NCBI GenBank assembly: GCA_905372785.1
Contig: CAJPQG010000004.1
Coordinates: forward strand, 1-64,000
Direction of reading: 5' to 3'
Length of the DNA stretch: 64,000 nucleotides
Source: Candidatus Saccharimonadota bacterium
Lineage (GTDB): Bacteria > Patescibacteriota > Saccharimonadia > Saccharimonadales > Saccharimonadaceae
The position numbers were made by a program, and so were the translations under genes. Below are positions 44,038-51,400 of this stretch, piece after piece. The notes under the pieces were generated by a model. It had not been told where the DNA came from and did no database searches. It was given only the letters and a program-made list of their open reading frames with translations. Position 1 is the first letter of the stretch, and each line of letters starts with the position of its first letter.

Positions 44038-45219
44038 ATGAGCGAAACGACGGAGCAGGTGCAGCCAAAAAGATCAAAGCGCAGTAATATACCAGTAATA
44101 ATCGGGGTTTTGCTATTAGGCATTTTTATCGGTACACGCAGTGGCGATGTTGCTGCCTGGCTAGGCGGCCAGGATGGCACACTTAATACTAAAGGCGTTG
44201 ATGCGATATATCGTGATTTACAGAAGAGATATGATGGCACTATTGACAAAACAAAGCTTGAAGATGGCATGAAAAAAGGCCTAGTGGCTGGACTGGGCGA
44301 TGAGTACACTGAGTACATGACAGCAGAAGAGGCGCAAGAGTTCGATGATCAGCTAAATGGTTCGATTGGTGGCGGTATTGGTGCAGAGATTGGCCGTCGC
44401 AATAACCAGCCGACTATTGTGCGGGTGCTTGATAATTTGCCGGCCAAGCGAGCTGGTCTTTTGGCTGGAGACACTATTGTTGCGGTAAATAACGACAGCA
44501 CCGTTGGTACGCAAGTCGACGAAGTAGTAAAGAAGATCCGTGGAGAAGCAGGTACCACGGTAGAGATCAAGGTTGTACGTGGTGAAAACCATGAAGAAAA
44601 AGTATTCCAGGTTACGCGTGAAGAAATTACATCACCGAGCGTAAGCTCCAAAGTGGAAAACGGCATTGGTATTATGACGATTTCACGGTTTGATGGTAAG
44701 ACTGGCGGCCTAGCTCGTAAAGCGGCTCACGACTTTGCTGAGCAAGGTGTGCAAAAAGTAGTCGTCGACTTGCGTGGCAATGGTGGCGGTGAAGTGCAGG
44801 CCGCGCAGCAGGTGCTTGGTATATGGCTAGGAGCTGGCCAGACGGTGATCACGGAGCGCAAGGGAGACAAAGTGGTTGATACTATCAAATCAGAGGGAAG
44901 TGCGCTGCTTGGTGATAAGAAAACGGTTGTGCTTATGGACGATCGAAGTGCCAGTGCTAGCGAGATTGTTGCAGGGGCATTGAAAGATTATGATAAGGCG
45001 ACGCTAGTTGGCACCAAAACATTTGGTAAAGGCAGCGTGCAGCAGCTATTCCCACTAGAGGGCGGCGCGCAGCTGAAAGTAACCATTGCTAAGTGGTATA
45101 CGCCAAAAGGTAAAAATATCAACAAAGAAGGTATTAAGCCAGATAAAGAAGTGCAACTAACAGCGGACGATGCCAACGCAGGTCGTGATCCGCAACTCGA
45201 TGCGGCGAAGGTTCAGTAG
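44038..45219 (+). CDS. S41 family C-terminal processing peptidase (CtpA-like)
   Basis: A 393-aa secreted or membrane-anchored serine protease. One N-terminal helix (residues 17-35), a PDZ domain (about 95-180, with LPAKRAGLLAGDTIVAVN), then the catalytic core with Ser in DDRSASASEIVAGAL and Lys in GTKTFGKGSVQ. It lies beside the ftsEX-CHAP group, consistent with envelope protein turnover. AAAGGATAAG precedes the ATG. Confidence 0.93.
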   Translation: MSETTEQVQPKRSKRSNIPVIIGVLLLGIFIGTRSGDVAAWLGGQDGTLNTKGVDAIYRDLQKRYDGTIDKTKLEDGMKKGLVAGLGDEYTEYMTAEEAQEFDDQLNGSIGGGIGAEIGRRNNQPTIVRVLDNLPAKRAGLLAGDTIVAVNNDSTVGTQVDEVVKKIRGEAGTTVEIKVVRGENHEEKVFQVTREEITSPSVSSKVENGIGIMTISRFDGKTGGLARKAAHDFAEQGVQKVVVDLRGNGGGEVQAAQQVLGIWLGAGQTVITERKGDKVVDTIKSEGSALLGDKKTVVLMDDRSASASEIVAGALKDYDKATLVGTKTFGKGSVQQLFPLEGGAQLKVTIAKWYTPKGKNINKEGIKPDKEVQLTADDANAGRDPQLDAAKVQ

Positions 45220-45238
45220 TCTATGGTATAGTGACAGT

Positions 45239-45859
45239 ATGGAATATGTTCGACAACAGTGTGAATCTAAAGATTCTCTCTCCCAAGAGTGGATGCAGTT
45301 ATATAATGACCGTGCGTATGAGCAGCACCAGGAAGCGCCACAGTATGACCCGGAGACGTTTGTAGTTGGTGAAAAACTACCGACTTTGGAGGGTGTTTCT
45401 TTGGCCCAGAGTATACCAGAATGGACGGACGACGAGGTATTGACTGATATGCTTACTAGTGCGGCAGAAAAGCTGTCAGCAGGGGGGGCGTTACAGCAGG
45501 ATCGAGTGCTCTTGCAAGAGTGTGGCCAGTATTTTACGAATAAACTATATAACACTATTGACACTATGCCATGGCGGATACAGGAGGATCATACAAAGGA
45601 CCCTGCTTGGTATAAGGACGCAGATGGGCGTGAGGCACCTCATTCAAGTCGGGAGGTGGCTGTATTGTACGCGCTCCGTGTGTTGAATGGCTCATTCGAC
45701 GGCCGGCTTTCACGGGCGGATGACATTATCGTGCGCAAGAGCGATCGCATGGAAGAAGTGCTTGAAGGTATGCATAGGTATGCCGCACTACAATTACTTG
45801 GTATAGCGCAAAACTCACAGGCGCGTGAGGTATTTGGGGTGCATATTGCCGATGATTAG
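45239..45859 (+). CDS. Hypothetical protein, start of the accessory region
   Basis: A 206-aa soluble, acidic protein with no recognised motif. The ATG at 45239 (MEYVRQQ) is preferred: TGG-TATAGT at 45227-45232 is an extended -10 box only six bases upstream, giving a leaderless mRNA. The frame is open further 5' but overlaps the S41 gene. The C terminus is helical and rich in Ala and Leu (EGMHRYAALQLLGIAQ). It marks the boundary between housekeeping genes and the single-gene cassettes. Confidence 0.7.
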   Translation: MEYVRQQCESKDSLSQEWMQLYNDRAYEQHQEAPQYDPETFVVGEKLPTLEGVSLAQSIPEWTDDEVLTDMLTSAAEKLSAGGALQQDRVLLQECGQYFTNKLYNTIDTMPWRIQEDHTKDPAWYKDADGREAPHSSREVAVLYALRVLNGSFDGRLSRADDIIVRKSDRMEEVLEGMHRYAALQLLGIAQNSQAREVFGVHIADD

Positions 45860-45982
45860 CCGCGTAGCATCCTCATGGTATGTTTGATATACTTAAAGAA
45901 GGCTAAAGAATTTCTTTTGTCTGGTGTGTTCTAGCTGTTTTATGCAGAGCCGCTTTGATGTGTTCTTTTGAAAGGAGTCATA

Positions 45983-46309
45983 ATGACGGTCCATAAGTAT
46001 CGGCATGCCGATTACGATTTTGAGGAGATCCAGGTTGCGTCAGATCATTGTCGGTATTATGAGGTGTATCGAGGAGACACGATAATTATGCGTATACTGA
46101 TTGACGAAGATGATACTCCGGGCGGCGACGATACGGTGAGGGTTGTCTATATCAATCCAGGTGTGGAAGATTATGAAATAGAGATAGCCTATTGGCGTGT
46201 GCGCTCAATGCTATTTTTGGGTACGACACTCAATGAATGGTTTTATGTGATGAAATTCCTACATCAGCGTTATTATGAATCAAAAGAGAACCTCACCCCT
46301 ACATGGTAG
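45983..46309 (+). CDS. Hypothetical acidic protein
   Basis: A 108-aa protein rich in Asp, Glu and Tyr (for example IDEDDTPGGDDTVRVVYINPG) with a C-terminal hydrophobic/aromatic helix WRVRSMLFLGTTLNEWFYVMKFLHQRYY. No signal peptide. AAAGGAG lies eight bases before the ATG. Its own promoter (extended TGA-TATACT at 45888-45893) leaves a leader of about 83 nt with a short AAAGAA/TTCTTT hairpin. It ends in a strong terminator, so it is a one-gene unit. Unknown function. Confidence 0.65.
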   Translation: MTVHKYRHADYDFEEIQVASDHCRYYEVYRGDTIIMRILIDEDDTPGGDDTVRVVYINPGVEDYEIEIAYWRVRSMLFLGTTLNEWFYVMKFLHQRYYESKENLTPTW

Positions 46310-46316
46310 CGCTGGT

Positions 46317-46350
46317 TAAATACCCCTCCATGAAGGGGTATTTAATTTTT
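46317..46350 (+). terminator. Intrinsic terminator
   Basis: AAATACCCCT pairs with AGGGGTATTT around CCATGA, then AATTTTT. It overlaps the -35 box of the next promoter. Confidence 0.9.
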
Positions 46351-46512
46351 GGGAGATGACCTTTATACTAAAAAGATAGGGAATCATTCTCTAGCGCAGC
46401 ATATTGTAAATGCTGCACGTACATTAGAAAGAGGTATGAGCGAGCAACTAGACATAACCGACGATAGTAATGGAAACTAACTAACAAAGGCTACCGATAG
46501 GGTGTGAATAGT
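46341..46512 (+). promoter_or_regulatory. Promoter and structured leader of the 90-aa gene
   Basis: TTTAAT at 46341-46346, 17-bp spacer, TATACT at 46364-46369. The leader of about 137 nt has a perfect GCAGCAT/ATGCTGC hairpin near 46397-46417. It does not match the A-D leader families. Confidence 0.55.
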
Positions 46513-46776
46513 ATGAGTACGCAATATATTGTTGATGATAATACTAGCCAGGATGGCTGCGTCGATGTGTACCAGGTGCCGGGCACAACGCCTACGAGGG
46601 CTGCTCAGCAGCATCGAAAAATCTGCGAATATAATAGGCGCGTCGCGACGTATAGGTGTGGCTCTGTATATGCAGATGTACTTCACCTATATCACATTGA
46701 TTCTGCAGATATTGACCAGGTGAAACGGGCGCTATCGTATCACTATAAAAACTCTGCAATAGTGCTTGCCCACTAA
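46513..46776 (+). CDS. Small hypothetical protein
   Basis: An 87-aa protein from the ATG at 46513 (MSTQYIVDDNTS); a GTG at 46504 would add three residues. It has two cysteines and a C-terminal helix ADIDQVKRALSYHY. No recognised family. It is bracketed by its own promoter and terminator, which supports its being a real gene despite its size and weak ribosome site. Confidence 0.55.
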   Translation: MSTQYIVDDNTSQDGCVDVYQVPGTTPTRAAQQHRKICEYNRRVATYRCGSVYADVLHLYHIDSADIDQVKRALSYHYKNSAIVLAH

Positions 46777-46815
46777 GGAATGATTCTATCCCCCGCACGG
46801 CAGTAGCGTGGCTAT

Positions 46816-46848
46816 AAAAGCCCCTACGCGTGTGGGGGCTTTTTTGTG
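46816..46848 (+). terminator. Intrinsic terminator
   Basis: AAAGCCCC and GGGGGCTTT flank TACGCGTGT, followed by TTTT. Confidence 0.9.
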
Positions 46849-46881
46849 TGTTTTGGCTACAGTATTGTCAGTAGTGTATTC

Positions 46882-46992
46882 TTTACAATTATTCCGTTTG
46901 CTGCCATACTAAAATACAAGAACATCAAAGGACTTCTTTGGTTCTACTGCGCCAGTCTGCGCAGTCCGCACTTTGAGAAGGGAATAGAAAAA
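46882..46992 (+). promoter_or_regulatory. Family A promoter and leader, copy 1
   Basis: TTTACA at 46882-46887, 17-bp spacer, TGC-CATACT with CATACT at 46905-46910. The leader of about 76 nt has AGAAC/GGTTCT, then the hairpin ACTGCGC (46946-46952) with GCGCAGT (46959-46965), then CTTTGAGAAGGGAAnAGAAAAA before the ATG. The same layout recurs at 48514 and 51401. The hairpin arms differ completely from those copies but stay complementary. Confidence 0.75.
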
Positions 46993-47520
46993 ATGACCGC
47001 TACTCTTACCTCTTGCTCTTATGATATTGATTGGTTTGGAGAAGATGATAACGCACATTATTGCAAACTTAGTTGTTATATGCGAGAGGTTAGTCTTGAG
47101 TTTCCGCAGGTGTATTCACTTACTATCTCGGAAAAACAGTGGAGTAAAGACCCTGCGGCTACCGTGCACCTCATAAAAATAAACAAGCCCTATTTTCCGC
47201 CACGTGACCGGTTTGAGGTTTACGTGTCAAATGGGGAATCTGGCGACAGATATAGCCGGAGCGATAAACCGCTCTTTGAGTACAGTGCTGCACAGCACAA
47301 GGCTGATATTAGTGACACGCTATATACTTCCCCAGAGCGAGTCAAAGTGGCAGCTGGTATTGCGCTGTATCATTTCTTACGCTCACAGACCCAGGCTGAT
47401 ATTGGTCGGTTTGAGGACTGGATGGAGATGTGGGGTCGTGTGACCAGTTCAGAGCAGACCGCAGTAAAGCTTGAAGAGCATGACAGTATTGCCCGCTGGT
47501 GGGCTATGGCCAGCCGCTAG
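46993..47520 (+). CDS. Cassette family A protein, copy 1 (unknown function)
   Basis: A 175-aa soluble protein. The N-terminal two thirds look beta-rich (CKLSCYMREVSLEFPQVYSLTI, RFEVYVSNGESGDRYS). The C-terminal helical motif VAAGIALYHFLRS...FEDWMEMWGRV is shared with the proteins at 48627 and 51514 as hAAhGhALhxF, a gap, then FxxWMxxW. No signal peptide or membrane segment. The ATG at 46993 follows AGAAGGGAA; the open frame extends upstream through the promoter and is not coding. It is a one-gene unit with family A leader and 3' UTR. I do not recognise the family. Confidence 0.75.
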   Translation: MTATLTSCSYDIDWFGEDDNAHYCKLSCYMREVSLEFPQVYSLTISEKQWSKDPAATVHLIKINKPYFPPRDRFEVYVSNGESGDRYSRSDKPLFEYSAAQHKADISDTLYTSPERVKVAAGIALYHFLRSQTQADIGRFEDWMEMWGRVTSSEQTAVKLEEHDSIARWWAMASR

Positions 47521-47620
47521 TTTTTCTTTCCCTCCATAACCCCCCGCCAAACGCGCGCGGCTTCCACGGAACAGAAAAACTGTCCAAAAGCCCCCGTTAT
47601 GGCGGGGGCTTTTTCTTTAC
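47519..47620 (+). ncRNA. Family A 3' UTR with stem-loop and terminator, copy 1
   Basis: AGTTTTTCT (47519-47527, overlapping the stop codon) pairs with AGAAAAACT (47573-47581). The loop contains CCCCCCGCCAAACGCGCG. A terminator AGCCCCCGTTATGGCGGGGGCTT with TTTTC follows. The loop's CCCCCGC can also pair with GCGGGGG of the terminator, so two exclusive folds are possible. The same block recurs at 49160 and 52012. Confidence 0.75.
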
Positions 47621-47637
47621 TGGTAAGACCTTGGGAC

Positions 47638-47751
47638 TTGCAATATATGTATATATATCGTAGAATAAAACTACCAAGAAAGGGACCTCCTTTCTGGCGT
47701 AATCACGTGCACACCGCACACGGTTACACGCACATTGAGAGATAGGAATAC
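47638..47751 (+). promoter_or_regulatory. Family B promoter and leader, copy 1
   Basis: TTGCAA at 47638-47643, a 17-bp spacer made almost only of TA steps, TAGAAT at 47661-47666. The leader of about 79 nt starts with a hairpin, AGAAAGG (47677-47683) with CCTTTCT (47689-47695), whose 3' side ACCTCCTTTCT equals the usual 3' tail of 16S rRNA. A second stem is GTAATC/GGTTAC with an inner GTG/CAC. It ends GAGAGATAGGAATAC before ATGATGAG. The second copy is at 50865. Confidence 0.75.
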
Positions 47752-48357
47752 ATGATGAGTAATCGTAGTTATGATTTACCGCACGACCCTTTATCGGATG
47801 AGTTTTATGACGACGAGCCGGATGAGTTTTACGATGACGAGGATGGTTGCACTAAGCACGACCCTTCACCAGATGAGTTTTATGGCAATGAGGAGGGTCA
47901 CACCAAGCGCGATATACCAAAGGATAGCCACTGCGTCCTCTTTGACCCAAAAGCTCAGGGAAAGAAAGATTCAGGCACTGTTATCGATAAGATTGGTAAG
48001 TTTGGGTCTGGAGATATGGTAAACATTTTCTTAGGCAAGGCTTCTATTGGTGATATACGCAAAGGAGGCTCTGGTGATGTAATTAATATCATCCTAAGCG
48101 GTGAGCATACTATCAATAACATCTCCGAAAGTTACGATAGTACTGGTACGATTGAGGACATCTCGATTGATACGGCTACCCCTGAGCAATTACGGGTAGT
48201 AGTCAAAGAGTTGAGCGGAGTACTCCAGGCACTGGCGACAGGTAAAAGGGTTGAAATACCCACTATCTTATGGGAAGACAGTGGTGGACCCGATCCAGAT
48301 GACTCTGGCGCTCGTAATGACTCAGCTGGAATCAGCCTGGATAAAGACGAGTTGTAG
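47752..48357 (+). CDS. Acidic repeat protein of a family B cassette
   Basis: A 201-aa, very acidic protein. Near the N terminus DEFYDDE or a close variant (SDEFYDDE, PDEFYDDE, PDEFYGNE) occurs three times. A middle part shows repeated GSGDMVNIFLG and GSGDVINIILS units that look like beta-hairpins. Then comes a helix TPEQLRVVVKELSGVLQAL and a disordered acidic tail. ATG at 47752 or 47755 (both in frame). No signal peptide. It has the same leader and 3' UTR as the unrelated coiled-coil gene at 50979. Function unknown; calcium binding through the acidic repeats is only a guess. Confidence 0.7.
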   Translation: MMSNRSYDLPHDPLSDEFYDDEPDEFYDDEDGCTKHDPSPDEFYGNEEGHTKRDIPKDSHCVLFDPKAQGKKDSGTVIDKIGKFGSGDMVNIFLGKASIGDIRKGGSGDVINIILSGEHTINNISESYDSTGTIEDISIDTATPEQLRVVVKELSGVLQALATGKRVEIPTILWEDSGGPDPDDSGARNDSAGISLDKDEL

Positions 48358-48384
48358 TACATCATGCATCCCCTTCACTAATGC

Positions 48385-48468
48385 AACGCCCCTTTTCTAA
48401 GTGGCCTCTCCAGATGTACTAGCATTCTGTCGAGAAAGGCCCCTTAAAAGGGGTTTTTCTTTTGAGAT
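48385..48468 (+). ncRNA. Family B 3' UTR and terminator, copy 1
   Basis: Conserved with 51262-51345: a GCCCCTTTT arm, TGGCC, a hairpin CAGATGT/GCATTCTG, TGTCGAGAAAGGCC, then the terminator CCCCTT-AA-AAGGGG with TTTTTC. The first CCCCTTTT can also pair with the terminator's AAAAGGGG, giving an alternative fold. Confidence 0.7.
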
Positions 48469-48513
48469 CGGTGCTTTCATATTATATATTTAGCTGCGTT
48501 GCAGGCCACGCTA

Positions 48514-48626
48514 TTTGCAAATCATTTCTGCTTCTGCCATACTAAAGGCAGGAACAATAAAGGGTTCCTTCGATTTTGCTATGAACAAATCGTTTATAGC
48601 CTGTACTTTGAGAAGGGAACAGAAAA
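48514..48626 (+). promoter_or_regulatory. Family A promoter and leader, copy 2
   Basis: TTTGCA at 48514-48519, 18-bp spacer, TGC-CATACT with CATACT at 48538-48543. Leader hairpin GCTATGAAC (48578-48586) with GTTTATAGC (48592-48600), nine pairs. GTTCCTT near 48565 can pair with AAGGGAAC over the ribosome site, which would mask it. Confidence 0.75.
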
Positions 48627-49157
48627 ATGATGACCAAATCTGTCAATTGTATCGATGGCAGTGAAACCTACTCCCGTATCGTTTCTGGCTTTGGGAAGGA
48701 CAAGAGGGATTATTCTTGTACAGTCTCAGCTAATTTTGAGCCCCAAGTTGGAGATGATGCTATATTCCTATACCCGTTTATCATTAAAGGTAAGCAGCCA
48801 GGTAGCGAGGATGTGGTTACTGAAGGCTGCGTAAAGATCATGAAAAAGCCGCCGCCACGTGCGAGCGATCAGTTCATGGTCTACGTTGGTTTTGATAAGG
48901 GCAATGGCTATAGCTATGGGGGGCCAGTTGTTGAGTACGAGTCTCTGCCAGGTCGTGCTTATGCGACCACCGCTCTTGTAGGCAGCACCGACCATATTAA
49001 GGCTGCAGTTGGCATTGCACTTTTGTATTTTGCCTTGTTGTATAACCCAGCTGACAGTATCTTTACTAGCTGGATGGGACGATGGAATGCTGTAGCCTGC
49101 TTGGGTAAAGACGTGTCAGAGGCTAAGAGCGGCATAAGATTTACTCTAAAGCGCTAA
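48627..49157 (+). CDS. Cassette family A protein, copy 2 (unknown function)
   Basis: A 176-aa soluble protein, ATG at 48627 or 48630. The N-terminal part is beta-rich (YSCTVSANFEP, RASDQFMVYVGFDKGNGYSYG) and the C-terminal signature is IKAAVGIALLYFALL...FTSWMGRWNAV. The RDRFEVYV/SDQFMVYV strand aligns with copy 1, followed in both by a glycine-rich turn and a YS segment. Overall identity with copies 1 and 3 is low, lower than between their UTRs. One-gene unit. Confidence 0.75.
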   Translation: MMTKSVNCIDGSETYSRIVSGFGKDKRDYSCTVSANFEPQVGDDAIFLYPFIIKGKQPGSEDVVTEGCVKIMKKPPPRASDQFMVYVGFDKGNGYSYGGPVVEYESLPGRAYATTALVGSTDHIKAAVGIALLYFALLYNPADSIFTSWMGRWNAVACLGKDVSEAKSGIRFTLKR

Positions 49158-49159
49158 CC

Positions 49160-49262
49160 TAGTTTTTCTTTCCCTTATAACCCCCGCCAAACGCGCGTGG
49201 CTTCCATGGAATAGAAAAACTATCTTCCAAAAAAGCCCCCGTTACAGCGGGGGCTTTTTCTT
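49160..49262 (+). ncRNA. Family A 3' UTR with stem-loop and terminator, copy 2
   Basis: TAGTTTTTCT (49160-49169) pairs with AGAAAAACTA (49213-49222); loop with CCCCCGCCAAACGCGCG; terminator AAGCCCCCGTTACAGCGGGGGCTT with TTTTC. Nearly identical to copies 1 and 3. Confidence 0.75.
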
Positions 49263-49321
49263 TTGGGGCGGAGTAAATAATCGGGGCAGCATAAAAGTCA
49301 AGCGGCCCTATTTGCTACTAA

Positions 49322-49347
49322 AAATCACCTCATATGAGGTGATTTTG
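49322..49347. terminator. Perfect palindromic terminator at the rpmA 3' end
   Basis: AAAATCACCTCAT and ATGAGGTGATTTT form a perfect 26-bp palindrome. It can end transcription from rpmA on the minus strand and from the cassette side on the plus strand. Confidence 0.85.
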
Positions 49348-49349
49348 TA

Positions 49350-49622
49350 TTATTCTACGACAACTTGTGTGCGTGGGTTGCTGCGGCCGGTAAATGATAC
49401 CTTCTTTACCTTACGGAAGCCAACAACACCGTCTTTAGCTGCGTGAATAGTGAAATTGCGGCTAATGTAGGTGCCAGGGCCAGCGATTTTCGTTGCACCA
49501 GTTTGGCGCACGAGTACTTCACCTGCTGATACCTTCTGGCCACCGAAACGCTTCACACCAAGACGTTGGCCGGCGTTATTGTGGATGTTCTTGCTTGAAC
49601 CACCAGCTTTAACTTTTGACAT
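49350..49622 (-). CDS. rpmA: 50S ribosomal protein bL27
   Basis: A 90-aa bL27: MSKVKAGGSSKNIHNNAGQRLGVKRFGGQ replaces the usual AHKKGGGSTKNGRDS start, and VLVRQTGATKIAGPGTYISRNFTIHA is the conserved core. No N-terminal extension of the Firmicutes type (cleaved by Prp) is present. AAGGAG precedes the ATG on the minus strand. It is separated from its usual partner rplU, and lies between two blocks of accessory cassettes. Confidence 0.92.
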   Translation of the reverse strand: MSKVKAGGSSKNIHNNAGQRLGVKRFGGQKVSAGEVLVRQTGATKIAGPGTYISRNFTIHAAKDGVVGFRKVKKVSFTGRSNPRTQVVVE

Positions 49623-49686
49623 GTATACTCCTTAAAGTTGCTCTAATAATCCTCTCCATTTTACCGGAGCGCCGCGCCCATGTCAA

Positions 49687-50877
49687 CTATCTTTGCGGCC
49701 GCAGTAGGAGCAGCTGGCGCGCTACCACTTGGTTGTCACGGGCGTACATTAGGCGCGTTGTATCTGCGTGTTGCAATGCTAGTTGTTCGTAGCCAAGCTC
49801 CTGCAAGTGATGCACCAGTGGCAGCTGATAAAAATATGGTACATGGTCAGTGAAGCTTCGGCGCCAAGCGGGAATGGCAATGCACAGTGTTGTGCCAGGC
49901 TGCAGCTGTGGATGCAGATTTTTTAGGAAATTACTAATGATGGTGTTGCAGGTTTTTTGCACAGCTTTGCGTTTTTGCTCGCTAGGAATGGCACTGAACG
50001 GCTGGCCGAGGTAGGTTTCACAGGCGACAAGATCGATTGGCTGGTTCCAAGTAAACGTTGTAGCATCTCCTACAGCTAGCGCCACCTCGCGGGTGAGGCG
50101 TTTTTTAGCAAAGAGCCAGTCTAGGTTTTCTTGGCTGTAGGCTACCATGCGCGGTTCAATGTCGGTGCCTTGGATATTGTAGCCGAGCAGGGCAGCTTCC
50201 TGCAGCAACACACCGGTGCCGCAGAAAGGATCAAGCAGCCACGGGGCTGGCTCTGGCTGTGGCGCGCGCTGGCCGGCAGTAAGATTAATGATAATTTGCG
50301 CAAGCTTTGGTGGCAGCATGCCCACGCGGGCATCGCGTCGTGGCCGCTGTTGGTCGCGGGCGGCTAAATCGGTGATATTCTGCGCCCCGGTACTTTCGGC
50401 AATGATGGTCGTCGCTCCATGGCGCACGATAAGCAGCTCCACTTTATGTTCAGAGAGCCCGAGCTTATTGTGATGACTAACCGCCGAAGACAATGCGGCC
50501 TCTTTGTTGGGAATGAGGCGCAAACTTGTGCCGCGCTGGCGTAGCTTTTGCTTCAGCACCAGGCCAGTTTTTTGCAGTTGCGCTGCGGTAGCCACGTGGC
50601 CATAGCCGCTCAGCCCGAGTGTGATTTTGCCGGTGTGGCCACGCCATAGCTGTAAATAATAGCTCACCAGTTTGCGGCTAATATCTGGCCAGGTGCCAGT
50701 AAACTCACCAACAATGCGCCCCGCTTTCACGGTGCCGCCAAGTGTTTGAATATCTAGCTGATCGGTAGTGATGAGCGCAGCATGATTACCAAAGGGTTGT
50801 GTAGCCTCGCTGCCATAGAGCCGCTCCAGCTCTGCGAGGGAAAGGTTCGGCTGACGCCCAAGAATTGCAATATACAT
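49687..50877 (-). CDS. TRM11-like RNA/DNA methyltransferase
   Basis: A 396-aa SAM-dependent enzyme of the THUMP/TRM11 type. The N-terminal half is a THUMP-like domain. RDQQRPRRDARVGMLPPKLAQIIINL and motif I DPFCGTGVLLQEAALLGY are strongly family-like. Motif IV, normally (D/N)PPY, reads ACETYLGQPF. The target is probably guanine N2 in tRNA by family analogy. The ATG at 50877 is preceded on the minus strand by TATACT with six bases between, so the mRNA should be leaderless. An in-frame start at 50904 lies within the promoter. Confidence 0.8.
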   Translation of the reverse strand: MYIAILGRQPNLSLAELERLYGSEATQPFGNHAALITTDQLDIQTLGGTVKAGRIVGEFTGTWPDISRKLVSYYLQLWRGHTGKITLGLSGYGHVATAAQLQKTGLVLKQKLRQRGTSLRLIPNKEAALSSAVSHHNKLGLSEHKVELLIVRHGATTIIAESTGAQNITDLAARDQQRPRRDARVGMLPPKLAQIIINLTAGQRAPQPEPAPWLLDPFCGTGVLLQEAALLGYNIQGTDIEPRMVAYSQENLDWLFAKKRLTREVALAVGDATTFTWNQPIDLVACETYLGQPFSAIPSEQKRKAVQKTCNTIISNFLKNLHPQLQPGTTLCIAIPAWRRSFTDHVPYFYQLPLVHHLQELGYEQLALQHADTTRLMYARDNQVVARQLLLLRPQR

Positions 50878-50978
50878 AGGGCTAGTATACAATAAAACTA
50901 CCAAGAAAGGGACCTCCTTTCTGGCGTAATCATGTGCACGCTACACATGGTTACACGCACATTGAGAGATAGGAATAC
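50865..50978 (+). promoter_or_regulatory. Family B promoter and leader, copy 2, with overlapping divergent promoter
   Basis: Plus strand: TTGCAA 50865-50870, 17-bp spacer, TACAAT 50888-50893. The minus-strand TATACT of the methyltransferase gene occupies 50884-50889, so the two -10 boxes overlap and the genes may compete for polymerase. The leader is nearly identical to copy 1, including the CCTCCTTTCT hairpin, and its second stem GTAATCATGTG/CACATGGTTAC is a perfect 11-bp helix. Confidence 0.75.
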
Positions 50979-51227
50979 ATGATGAGTGATATTGGAATGG
51001 CTACTACAAATGATGTCAGTGGGGCGAAAGCCTATGCTGATCGTATGGTCAATAATCTAAAGAATGAACATGACCCCCGGATTACCCAGCTGGAAACTGA
51101 AGTAGAGGACCTTCGGAAGGATAACGCCGAGTTCAAGAAGATTGTCGGCAAGCTCCAGAAGGATAACGCCGAGCTCCGGGAGGCCTTACAGGCAGCCGGT
51201 ATATCTGTTGGCACCAAGGAAGAGTAG
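50979..51227 (+). CDS. Small coiled-coil protein of a family B cassette
   Basis: An 82-aa charged protein. From about residue 33 a heptad pattern with Leu/Ile/Val at a and d positions runs through RITQLETEVEDL, a KDNAEFKKIVGKL repeat and KDNAELREAL, predicting a parallel coiled coil. No signal peptide and no DNA-binding basic region. ATG at 50979 with a second in-frame ATG next to it, the same ATGATGAG start as at 47752. A dimerising adaptor is possible but not shown. Confidence 0.7.
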   Translation: MMSDIGMATTNDVSGAKAYADRMVNNLKNEHDPRITQLETEVEDLRKDNAEFKKIVGKLQKDNAELREALQAAGISVGTKEE

Positions 51228-51261
51228 GATGTCAAGGGCATCGTGTAGTATATCTGTATAA

Positions 51262-51345
51262 TGCAGGCCCCTTTGCACGTGGCCCTCCAGATGCAATCAT
51301 GCTCTGTCGAGAAAGGCCCTATGCGCAAGCAGGGGCCTTTTTCTT
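51262..51345 (+). ncRNA. Family B 3' UTR and terminator, copy 2
   Basis: CAGGCCCCTTT, TGGCC, hairpin CAGATGCA/TGCTCTG, TGTCGAGAAAGGCC, then terminator AGGCCCTATGCG/AGGGGCCT with TTTTTC. The upstream GGCCCCT can compete for the terminator's AGGGGCC, as in copy 1 with different bases. Confidence 0.7.
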
Positions 51346-51400
51346 TTGCCGCAGCACACGCTACGCTATATATCCAGGGCTTTTGTTGTTAGTTCTACTA

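Noticed and set aside
46846..46992. N-terminal extension with a hydrophobic segment for the 46993 protein (possible signal peptide)
   Set aside because: It lies across the promoter and leader, which are conserved in the two sister cassettes, and the real start has the family ribosome site.
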